Source of the DNA: Chloroflexota bacterium
Lineage (GTDB): Bacteria > Chloroflexota > UBA6077
Assembly: GCA_021845945.1 (NCBI GenBank)
Contig: JAJZRD010000218.1
Location: 1-6,398 of the forward strand
Reading direction: 5' to 3'
Length of the DNA: 6,398 nt
Below are positions 1 through 4,821 of the stretch, one piece after another. The notes beneath the pieces are model-generated. The model saw only the letters and a list, made by a program, of their open reading frames with translations, did no database searches and was not told the origin of the DNA. The position numbers and the translations under genes are program-made. The stretch's first letter is position 1, and each line of letters begins with the position of its first letter.

Positions 1-423
1 GTGCTTGTGTCTCGTGGTCAACAGCGAGCCGGCGCCATCGATAGAGGCGGCCAGCCGCAGAGGGATATCCGCCATGTAGGCCATGTAGGCCGCCGGCAGG
101 GCGCTCTGGCGGAAGCTGGTGAAGATGATGGCGCCGTCGAACCGGCGCTCCTTCAGCAGATCTACCATCCGCCGCTCCCGCTCGCTGTCCTGGGGCAGCT
201 GTCCCCAAACGTCCATCCAGGGGCCCTCGTAGACGATGGCGTCGTCCAGGTCAGGGTTGAGCTCCGCCACCTGCGCCCCCACCGGGCTGGCCAGCAGGGT
301 GAGCCTGGCCTCGGGCAGCGTCTCCCGCACCGCGTGGAAGGCGGGCGTGCACAGCAGGACGTCACCCAGGTTGTCCAGCCGCACCAGCAGCAGGTTGCGG
401 GCGCTCATCCAGCGACTATCCAC
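1..423 (-). CDS. Glycosyltransferase family 9 (heptosyltransferase-like), N-terminal part, cut by left edge
   Basis: Family 9 glycosyltransferases usually transfer heptose from ADP-heptose to a growing glycan on the cytoplasmic face of the membrane. About 141 residues are visible and the frame is open to base 1, so the C-terminal nucleotide-sugar-binding half is missing. Seen: the N-terminal Rossmann signature LLLVRLDNLGDVLLCTPAF, then a beta strand with LTLLASPVG, and further on FDGAIIFTSFRQSALPAAY followed by MADIPLRLAAS, all typical of the family. I chose GTG at 423 because GGAGGG (432-437) lies 8 bases upstream. The ATG at 408 is 5 codons later and has no ribosome binding site of its own, but would also give a plausible N-terminus. 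With the GTG start the gene overlaps the gmhB stop (416-418) by 8 bases, suggesting translational coupling. Family assignment is firm; acceptor and exact sugar are unknown, although the gmhB and hldE neighbours favour heptose. Confidence 0.88.
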   Translation of the reverse strand, partial: MDSRWMSARNLLLVRLDNLGDVLLCTPAFHAVRETLPEARLTLLASPVGAQVAELNPDLDDAIVYEGPWMDVWGQLPQDSERERRMVDLLKERRFDGAIIFTSFRQSALPAAYMAYMADIPLRLAASIDGAGSLLTTRHKH

Positions 424-1204
424 GGCGGTGACCCTCCGGACGCTGCAGGACGTAGGGCAGGGCGCTCTGCCCTGCCGTCAGGCCGATTGATCCCGTGAGG
501 ACGATCCGTTGCGCCGCCATCGTGCCGGCAGAACTGAACGTAGGGCGGGGTCTTGTGCCCCGCCGCCTGTCGACCGTGACCCGCGGGCGGCGGGGGATGA
601 ACCCCCGCCCTACGCTGGCCAGGCCACCCATGGACCCATCCGTGTCCGGCGACCGCGCTGCCAGGATGTGCCCCACTGCCTCCAGGAAGCTCAGGGCGAC
701 GTAGTCCGGCACGCGCTCGGGCCGGTCGGGCTCCCCCTCGGTCCCCACCTCCAGCAGGATCGCCCGAGTCCCCGCCCGCTTGCCCGCCTCGACGTCGTCC
801 AGGATGTCCCCGATCAGCCAGGAGGCCGAGGGGTCGATGCCCAGATCGGAGCAGCCACGCAGCACCATGCCGGGCCGCGGCTTTCGGCAGTCGCAGGCGA
901 TGGAGTACCGGGGCACGACACCCTCCGGGTGGTGGGGACAGTAGTACCAGCCGTCGATCCCGGCGCCCCGCTCCTCCAGCAGTCCGCCGAGCCGCCGATG
1001 CATCACGGCCAATTGCCCCTCCGTGAAGAGGCCTCTGGCGATGCCGCTCTGGTTGGTCACCACCACCAGGGCGTATCCCGCCCGCTTCAGCAGCCCCAGG
1101 CCCTCCGGGACACCCCCAAACAGCTCGATGCCGTCGGGATCGCAGCCGTGGTGATGGTTGCGGATCAGGGTCCCGTCTCGGTCCAGGAAAACCGCCTTCC
1201 TCAT
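416..1204 (-). CDS. gmhB: D-glycero-D-manno-heptose 1,7-bisphosphate 7-phosphatase (HAD family) with repeat-derived tail
   Basis: GmhB removes the C7 phosphate of heptose 1,7-bisphosphate, the step between the two HldE reactions in ADP-heptose synthesis; it is cytoplasmic. Seen, numbered from the ATG at 1204 (262 residues): HAD motif I DRDGTL at 8-13 with both aspartates; motif II VVVTNQSGIARG at 47-58; the zinc loop with C89, H91, C104 and C106 (CPHH then CDCRKPRPGM), diagnostic of GmhB-like enzymes; motif IV GDILDD at 132-137. The catalytic domain ends near residue 183, the usual family length (about 180-190). The remaining ~79 residues are basic and odd: about 198-222 are translated from the repeat at 539-614 and about 243-251 from the one at 451-479. 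The start lies 2 bases after the upstream HTH gene's stop; an in-frame GTG at 1210 would overlap that stop as GTGA. Only a weak GGGAAAGAG precedes it, so coupling to the HTH gene is likely. A related histidinol-phosphate phosphatase role is less likely beside hldE. Confidence 0.92.
   Translation of the reverse strand: MRKAVFLDRDGTLIRNHHHGCDPDGIELFGGVPEGLGLLKRAGYALVVVTNQSGIARGLFTEGQLAVMHRRLGGLLEERGAGIDGWYYCPHHPEGVVPRYSIACDCRKPRPGMVLRGCSDLGIDPSASWLIGDILDDVEAGKRAGTRAILLEVGTEGEPDRPERVPDYVALSFLEAVGHILAARSPDTDGSMGGLASVGRGFIPRRPRVTVDRRRGTRPRPTFSSAGTMAAQRIVLTGSIGLTAGQSALPYVLQRPEGHRRG
432..437 (-). promoter_or_regulatory. Ribosome binding site of the family 9 glycosyltransferase
   Basis: The minus strand reads GGAGGG, 8 bases before the GTG at 423. 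It decides in favour of GTG over the ATG at 408, from which it would be 23 bases away. It lies inside the last codons of gmhB. Confidence 0.6.
451..479. repeat. Single REP-like hairpin unit (copy C)
   Basis: The plus strand begins CGTAGGGCAGGG. Bases 456-463 (GGCAGGGC) and 469-476 (GCCCTGCC) form a perfect 8-bp stem with a 5-base loop, preceded by GTAG. It matches the layout of each half of the elements at 539-614 and 1638-1713: GTAG, a GC stem, a short loop, then a GYC tail. It lies in the gmhB tail just upstream of the glycosyltransferase start. The shorter length and A/T stem changes mark it as a diverged single unit. Confidence 0.65.
539..614. repeat. REP/BIME-like double-hairpin element (copy A)
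   Basis: This 76-base element has perfect 12-bp terminal inverted repeats, CGTAGGGCGGGG at 539-550 and CCCCGCCCTACG at 603-614. Each end also folds locally: 544-550 with 558-564 (7 bp), and 589-596 with 602-609 (8 bp, 5-base loop). It is therefore two GTAG-hairpin units facing each other, the arrangement of paired REP sequences. Its reverse complement matches 1638-1713 at 74 of 76 positions. It lies wholly inside the gmhB frame, where it is translated as a basic tail rich in Arg and Pro. I see no flanking target-site duplication. Confidence 0.85.
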
Positions 1205-1206
1205 GG

Positions 1207-1410
1207 TCACTCTTTCCCGTCGTCCTTCCCGTCGGGCTCGGGTAGGTTCCCCCGGCGCATCATCTCCTCCAGAGCTTTCGCCCGGATGCGCCACTGCTGG
1301 CCGATCTTGAAGGCCGGCAGCTTCCCGGCACGACACCACGCGTACACGGTGGCCGGTGTCGTCCTCAGCATCGCCGCCACCTCCTGAACGGTGAGTACCT
1401 CCTCAGCCAT
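1207..1410 (-). CDS. Small excisionase-type helix-turn-helix DNA-binding protein (HTH_17, MerR-like)
   Basis: A 67-residue protein with a single winged-helix domain of the kind annotated as excisionase-family or BldC-like. Seen: LTVQEVAAMLRTTPATVYAW (residues 6-25) forms the helix-turn-helix; RAGKLPAFKIGQQWRIRAKAL (about 27-47) is the wing and the characteristic KIG-WRI core; a charged tail ends in EPDGKDDGKE. Proteins of this type bind DNA as regulators or recombination directionality factors. No integrase or other phage gene is present, so a regulatory role is the simpler reading. The ATG at 1410 is preceded by GAAAGG about 9 bases upstream. The stop lies 2 bases before the gmhB ATG, so the two genes are almost certainly co-transcribed with the glycosyltransferase. 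It could control this heptose operon, but the sequence does not show its target. Confidence 0.85.
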   Translation of the reverse strand: MAEEVLTVQEVAAMLRTTPATVYAWCRAGKLPAFKIGQQWRIRAKALEEMMRRGNLPEPDGKDDGKE

Positions 1411-1518
1411 CAGACCCGGCCTTTCTCGCCTGCGGAACGGCTACAAGCGCAATGCACATACCATCTCTCGAACTACTCCGACCCTCTCTCATCCCTCTCC
1501 CCTTCGTCACCGACCGAT

Positions 1519-1553
1519 CCTGTGGGGGTGGGACTCCGTGCCGACCCCACAGG
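1519..1553. repeat. 9-bp inverted repeat
   Basis: CCTGTGGGG at 1519-1527 is perfectly complementary to CCCCACAGG at 1545-1553 across a 17-base loop. There is no T-run on either side, so it does not look like an intrinsic terminator. It lacks the GTAG start of the nearby REP-like units, so it seems unrelated to them. Confidence 0.45.
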
Positions 1554-1637
1554 GACCACCCTCTTTCCCCCAAGGGTTGCCCACGCCCCTGGGTGGGCAC
1601 CACCGCGAAGGAAGACGGCTTCCGGCGGCTGAGCCGA

Positions 1638-1713
1638 AGTAGGGCGGGGGTTCATCCCCCGCCGCCCGCGGGTCACGGTCGACAGGCGGCAGGGCACAAG
1701 ACCCCGCCCTACG
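1638..1713. repeat. REP/BIME-like double-hairpin element (copy B, inverted relative to copy A)
   Basis: This matches the reverse complement of 539-614 except at the first base (A at 1638) and at 1691 (A instead of G). The terminal inverted repeat is therefore GTAGGGCGGGG at 1639-1649, pairing with CCCCGCCCTAC at 1702-1712. It begins 15 bases past the hldE stop, a normal 3'-flank location for REP-type elements, where it may stabilise the transcript end or weakly terminate. It has no T-run. No transposase is nearby. Confidence 0.85.
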
Positions 1714-1728
1714 CCGTTTTCGGCCACC

Positions 1729-3201
1729 TCAGGCTGCCCTCCGCCGAGTGGAGCGGGCCATCTTGCCCCTCAACAGCTGCGAGGAATGGCGCTCCACCAG
1801 CGGGAGGATCACCACCTCACCGCCGACTTCCTGCACCGCCCCCGCCTCGGGAAGCTCGCTCGCCAGGTAATCGCCCCCCTTTACGTGCACCTGGGGGCGG
1901 ATCTCCCGAATCAGAGCGCTCGGCTCCTCCTCGTCGAAGAGGACCGCGTGGTCCACCGACTCCAGGGCAGCGACAACGGCGAGCCTTTCGTCCTCCGAGT
2001 TGCGGGGGCTCTGGCCGCTCAGCCTGCGGAGGCTGTGGTCGGAGTTGACGCCGACGATCAGCAGGTCACCCAGCCGCCGGGCATCCCGCAGGAATGCGAT
2101 GTGGCCGCTGTGAAGGCCATCGAAGGCGCCGTTGGTGAAGACGACCCGCTTCCCCTCGGCCCGGTACTCCTCCAGCCGCTCGGCCAGACTCCCCAGGGTC
2201 TGATCCCCACCCTTGAGGCTGAGCCTCTGCAGCAGCTCCTGCTGCGCCACGGACGCCGTCAGCGCCTTGCCGACGGCGATCCCCGCCGCCTCGACGGCTA
2301 CCTGGGCCGCCAGCCCGATCTCCAGGCCGGAGGCCAGCCCCAGCGCCAGGGCGGCGGTGAAGGTGTCGCCCGCCCCCACGGGGTCCGCGTTGCGCACCTT
2401 CTGGGCGCGGACCTGCGCCGTGGGCCGGTCCCGCTCGAAGAGCAGCGCCCCCTCCGCCCCGAGGGTCACGATCACCCATCGGGTCCCGATCTGCTCCAGG
2501 AGCAGCCGCCCGAGTCCCTCGAAGTCGGAGGGCGTTGGCTCCACCAGGGCGGCCTCGTCCCCCAGACTGCAGGCCTTCTGGGCCTCCAGGTGGTTGGGGG
2601 TGATCACGCTGACGTTTCGGAAGCTGTGTCGGGAGAGGTCTTTGGAATCGACCACCACCAGCCGCTGGTGGTCGCGGTTCAGGGCGCTCAGCTCGGCGAC
2701 GAAGGCCGGAGTCACCGCCCCCTTCATGTAGTCGGAGACGATGACCACGTCGCTCCGGCGGAAGAGGAGGCGAAAGGACTCCAGAAACCTTCGCTCCGTG
2801 TCGCCCTCCAGGTCGGCGTCGACCTCCTCGTCGAAGCGGGCGACGAACTGGTTGTCGGCCAGGATCCGCAGCTTGGTGGTCGTCGGGCGATCCGGGGCCA
2901 CGATCAGGTGATCCACGTCCACGCCGCGGCTCGCCAGCTCTCCCCGCAGCAGCTCGGCCTCGTGATCGGCCCCCACCACGGCCAGGAGGGTTGCCCCGGC
3001 GCCCAGAGCCCTGACGTTCGCCGCCGTGTTTGCGGCGCCCCCCGGCAGATGCCGGCGACCCCGAGCCTTCACCACCGGGACCGGCCCCTCGGGGGAGAGC
3101 CGGGTGGCCGCTCCCAGGTAGTAGCTATCCAGCATGGCATCGCCGACAACCAGCACCTTAAGGCCACAGAAGCGGCGAACAGCCTCTATCCCACTGCTCA
3201 T
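1729..3201 (-). CDS. hldE: Bifunctional heptose 7-phosphate kinase / heptose 1-phosphate adenylyltransferase
   Basis: A 490-residue cytoplasmic enzyme, full length for the family (about 470-490), catalysing steps on both sides of GmhB. Residues ~1-320 are a PfkB/ribokinase-like kinase: VVGDAMLD (18-25), RLSPEGPVPV (34-43), the GGAANTAANV sugar-binding motif (54-63), SDYMKGAVT (156-164), ITPNHLEA (200-207) and the anion-hole signature DPVGAGDTF (273-281) with D279 as the expected catalytic base. Residues ~335-490 are a cytidylyltransferase-like domain: FTNGAFDGLHSGH (355-367) carries the HxGH nucleotidyl-transfer motif; then GVNSDHSLRRLSG (384-396) and VKGGDY (440-445). The first motif has Ala359 where Cys is common. 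The ATG at 3201 is preceded by a G-run about 8 bases upstream, an indifferent ribosome binding site. The gene follows the terminator at 3361-3402 and so probably has its own promoter. The 318-base gap after it leaves unclear whether it is co-transcribed with gmhB. Confidence 0.97.
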   Translation of the reverse strand: MSSGIEAVRRFCGLKVLVVGDAMLDSYYLGAATRLSPEGPVPVVKARGRRHLPGGAANTAANVRALGAGATLLAVVGADHEAELLRGELASRGVDVDHLIVAPDRPTTTKLRILADNQFVARFDEEVDADLEGDTERRFLESFRLLFRRSDVVIVSDYMKGAVTPAFVAELSALNRDHQRLVVVDSKDLSRHSFRNVSVITPNHLEAQKACSLGDEAALVEPTPSDFEGLGRLLLEQIGTRWVIVTLGAEGALLFERDRPTAQVRAQKVRNADPVGAGDTFTAALALGLASGLEIGLAAQVAVEAAGIAVGKALTASVAQQELLQRLSLKGGDQTLGSLAERLEEYRAEGKRVVFTNGAFDGLHSGHIAFLRDARRLGDLLIVGVNSDHSLRRLSGQSPRNSEDERLAVVAALESVDHAVLFDEEEPSALIREIRPQVHVKGGDYLASELPEAGAVQEVGGEVVILPLVERHSSQLLRGKMARSTRRRAA

Positions 3202-3360
3202 CCTTGAGACCCCCCGTGCCGATCCACTGGGCGGTTGAAGAGGCCTCTACCCAACGGAAGGGTCCTATTGCCTTCCCACAGCCCCTCTATCACGCCTGCA
3301 GCAGCGACAACTGGTGGTATGACCTGCAGGTTGTGGCCGAAGGCAAGAGATGTGCCAAAA
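3202..3360 (-). promoter_or_regulatory. Leader/promoter region of hldE (no clear motif)
   Basis: hldE should be transcribed from here because a terminator stands just upstream. The best pair on the minus strand is TTGCCT, 18 bases, TCATAC (about 3345-3316), which is a poor match. There is an inverted repeat CCTGCAG (3295-3301) / CTGCAGG (3324-3330) with a 22-base spacer, and a 10-base palindrome AGAGGCCTCT (3239-3248); either could be an operator, but neither matches a site I know. I recognise no riboswitch. Confidence 0.3.
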
Positions 3361-3415
3361 TGCTGATAAAACGAATAGCCACGGCAGTAACCGTGGCTAT
3401 TCACTGCACATCTCT
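3346..3415. repeat. Nested inverted repeat enclosing the terminator
   Basis: Outside the 12-bp terminator stem lies a second perfect pair: AGAGATGTGC at 3346-3355 and GCACATCTCT at 3406-3415. As RNA from the minus strand the two helices stack with an interior loop of 3 bases on the 5' side and 17 on the 3' side; the larger side holds the U-tract. The stretch is more AT-rich than its surroundings. Confidence 0.7.
3361..3402 (-). terminator. Rho-independent terminator downstream of scpB
   Basis: On the minus strand GAATAGCCACGG (3402-3391) pairs perfectly with CCGTGGCTATTC (3384-3373), a 12-bp stem with a 6-base loop, followed at once by GTTTTATC. It starts 34 bases after the scpB stop, the expected position. 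On the plus strand no T-run follows, so it should work in the minus direction only. It separates the scpB group from hldE. Confidence 0.85.
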
Positions 3416-3436
3416 GTTGTATCTAGCTGAACGTTG

Positions 3437-4111
3437 CTATTCTGGCAAAGAGGGAAGATCTTCCAGGCTATTGAGCCCGAGGTGTTGCAGGAACTCCGAG
3501 GTGGAACCGTACAGCGTCGGGCGCCCGACAGACTCCTTCCGCCCCACCTCGGCGATCAAACCCCGATTGAGGAGGGTGGTGACCGCGCTGTCGGAGTTGA
3601 CCCCTCGAACGGCGTCGATTTCTCCCCGGGTGACGGGCTGCCGGTAGGCCACGATGGACATGGTTTCCAGGGCAGCCCGGGACAGCTTGGTCGGTCGATC
3701 GAGCCCCAGAAGAGCCTCGACGTAGGGGGCCGAATCCGGGTCGCTGACCAGCTCCAGCTCGTCGTTGTGGCGCTGCACCCGCAAACCCAGGGGTGGGTTC
3801 TCCCGCAGCTGGAGAAGGGTCCCCTCCAGGGAGGAAGGGGTTGCGCCCAGGGCTCGTGCCGCGTCCTCCAGCTTCACAGGGCCGCCCCCCGCGAACAGCA
3901 CCGCCACCAGGTGGCGCGCCGAACCCATGGAGGAGCCATCCGCGGGCATCGATGTCGAGACGGTGGGCGCCGAGGCGGCCAGGAGCGGCGAAGAGGGCTC
4001 CGAGACAGCAGCTTCCGCGCCGGGGATTTCCGATTCGCTGGGAGTGTCCGGTTCGCCAGGGGTCTCCAGGGCGCGGGTTTCCTCAGATGGTTCCAAGTCA
4101 GACGATCCCAA
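3437..4111 (-). CDS. scpB: Segregation and condensation protein ScpB
   Basis: ScpB binds the kleisin ScpA and with SMC forms bacterial condensin, acting on newly replicated chromosomes. Numbered from TTG at 4111 (224 residues), the two winged-helix domains span about 64-215. Seen: ARHLVAVLFAGGGPV (65-79), then the diagnostic second domain with LSRAALETMSIVAYRQPVTR (143-162), EIDAVRGVNSD (164-174), LLNRGLIAEVGRKESVGRP (180-198), LYGSTSEFLQHLGL (200-213) and LEDLP (216-220). Residues 1-62 are an acidic Ser/Pro/Glu-rich, probably disordered extension most ScpBs lack. The start is unsettled: TTG 4111 is the only ATG/GTG/TTG codon in the first part of a frame open back to 4273 and has no good ribosome binding site. 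ATG 3949 or 3928 would trim the protein to the usual core. No scpA is adjacent; the gene before it is amaP-like. A terminator follows 34 bases after the stop. Confidence 0.95.
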   Translation of the reverse strand: MGSSDLEPSEETRALETPGEPDTPSESEIPGAEAAVSEPSSPLLAASAPTVSTSMPADGSSMGSARHLVAVLFAGGGPVKLEDAARALGATPSSLEGTLLQLRENPPLGLRVQRHNDELELVSDPDSAPYVEALLGLDRPTKLSRAALETMSIVAYRQPVTRGEIDAVRGVNSDSAVTTLLNRGLIAEVGRKESVGRPTLYGSTSEFLQHLGLNSLEDLPSLPE

Positions 4112-4193
4112 TACAACCGATTCCCGATCCGAGAATTCCCCAGCCAGGGATCCCTCGGAGGGGTTCAGGGCAGACGATTCCCAGGTGAAGCTC

Positions 4194-4775
4194 TCAGCCT
4201 CGAAAGGGGTCTTTAGTCGAGACCTCCGGATCCGGTGAAGCGGCGCGCCGGCTGCCGCCGGTGTGCTTGATGGTCACATTCAAGGACTTGATCGGAATAC
4301 CCATCTTGGTCTCCACCTCGGCCCGCACTGCCTGCATGACCTCTTGCGTCTTCCTCGGCAGGTCGACGTCGGAGTCGGCGGTGACCCGCAGCAGCACATC
4401 GACGGTCTTCCCGTGGCTGTGGATGGTGGGAGTCACGTCACGGATTTCCGCGACCCCCTCTGCCGCCCTCCTTACCCGCAGAGCGACCGATTCGTTGGTC
4501 AGCTCGGCGGTGCCGGTGGCCTCCTGCGTTACCACCACCGAGTTTCGCTTCGAGGGCCTCAGCTCGGCGATCAGCAGCAGGAAGGCTCCAATCGCCACCA
4601 GCAGGCCAACCACCGCTCCCAAGAACTGGATCGGGGAGCCCAGGCTGCCCTGTCCGGTGTCCAGGGCCGAGCGGAGGAACTCCATGACCGTCCCGGGCAG
4701 GAGGGACATCACGAGAGCGGAGACGATGACCCCGAGAAGGATCAGCGACATGGCGATACGGTTGAAGACGTTCAT
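4194..4775 (-). CDS. AmaP-like membrane protein with Asp23/Gls24-type domain
   Basis: A 193-residue protein resembling the alkaline-shock membrane anchor AmaP, which in Firmicutes tethers Asp23 to the membrane during cell-envelope stress. Seen: a hydrophobic segment at about 7-26 (IAMSLILLGVIVSALVMSLL), a short loop, a second segment at about 49-70 ending LLLIAEL, then a basic turn RPSKRN. A soluble domain at about 79-170 follows, with VTQEATGTAEL, VALRVRRAAEGVAEIRDV, VDVLLRVTAD, VQAVRAEVETKMGI-like helix and SLNVTIKHT, the usual Asp23-type strand-helix pattern; the tail is charged. I chose ATG at 4775 because AGGAGG (4781-4786) stands 5 bases upstream. A GTG two codons earlier overlaps that site and is unlikely. 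An extended -10 promoter lies just upstream, at the yfhO stop. The stop is followed by scpB, whose frame is open across this gene's end. No separate asp23 gene is visible. The specific role here is inferred from family only. Confidence 0.8.
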   Translation of the reverse strand: MNVFNRIAMSLILLGVIVSALVMSLLPGTVMEFLRSALDTGQGSLGSPIQFLGAVVGLLVAIGAFLLLIAELRPSKRNSVVVTQEATGTAELTNESVALRVRRAAEGVAEIRDVTPTIHSHGKTVDVLLRVTADSDVDLPRKTQEVMQAVRAEVETKMGIPIKSLNVTIKHTGGSRRAASPDPEVSTKDPFRG

Positions 4776-4780
4776 AGGCA

Positions 4781-4786
4781 CCTCCT
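4781..4786 (-). promoter_or_regulatory. Ribosome binding site of the AmaP-like gene
   Basis: The minus strand reads AGGAGG followed by TGCCT and ATG. This full consensus site 5 bases before ATG 4775 rules out the GTG at 4781, which shares bases with it. Confidence 0.85.
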
Positions 4787-4793
4787 GTGCGCG

Positions 4794-4821
4794 ATTATAT
4801 CATGCCGTTCCAGGGATTCAG
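4794..4821 (-). promoter_or_regulatory. Extended -10 promoter for the AmaP-like gene
   Basis: The minus strand carries TGATATAAT at 4802-4794: a perfect TATAAT with the TGn extension. The -35 is weak; CTGAAT at 4821-4816, spaced 16 bases, is the best candidate. Transcription would begin near 4787, leaving a leader of about a dozen bases that just includes the AGGAGG site. The -10 overlaps the yfhO TAA stop (4797-4795), where some match is forced by the ATA TAA codons, so chance cannot be excluded. Confidence 0.55.

Larger units (their letters stand above)
1411..1728. other. Intergenic region between hldE and the HTH gene
   Basis: This 318-base gap contains no gene I can support. It holds REP-like copy B (1638-1713), starting 15 bases after the hldE stop, and two other hairpins: CCTGTGGGG (1519-1527) with CCCCACAGG (1545-1553), and TGCCCAC (1578-1584) with GTGGGCA (1593-1599). 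Neither is followed by a T-run on either strand. The last ~90 bases before the HTH gene are purine-rich on the minus strand and should hold its promoter if the operon is independent; I find no convincing -35/-10 pair. The one open frame here on the minus strand is largely translated repeat and has no family resemblance. Confidence 0.6.

Noticed and set aside
73..92. Short tandem repeat of CCATGTAGG
   Set aside because: Only two copies, inside a coding region reading AYMAYMAD; not a repeat array.
95..476. GGCAGGGCGCTCTG occurs both in the glycosyltransferase gene (95-108) and in copy C (456-469)
   Set aside because: The first occurrence encodes conserved family residues (QSALPAA) and lacks the GTAG foot and the second stem arm, so the 14-base match is most likely chance in GC-rich sequence.
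509..1387. A 292-codon open frame on the plus strand
   Set aside because: It runs antisense to gmhB and the HTH gene, with no recognisable domain.
1578..1599. 7-bp hairpin TGCCCAC / GTGGGCA as a terminator
   Set aside because: No T-run follows on either strand, and it lies far from both gene ends.
539..1713. Composite transposon with the two inverted elements as insertion sequences
   Set aside because: The elements are only 76 bases, carry no transposase and show no target-site duplication; paired REP elements explain them better.
1473..1727. A possible 84-residue protein on the minus strand between hldE and the HTH gene
   Set aside because: Its first part is translated REP-like copy B and the rest is low-complexity; there is no ribosome binding site and no family signal.
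1786..3207. A 473-codon open frame on the plus strand
   Set aside because: It is antisense to hldE, whose motifs are complete, and has the composition of a shadow frame.
3204..3647. Plus-strand open frame crossing the hldE/scpB gap
   Set aside because: It spans the terminator hairpin and the antisense of scpB, with no domain resemblance.
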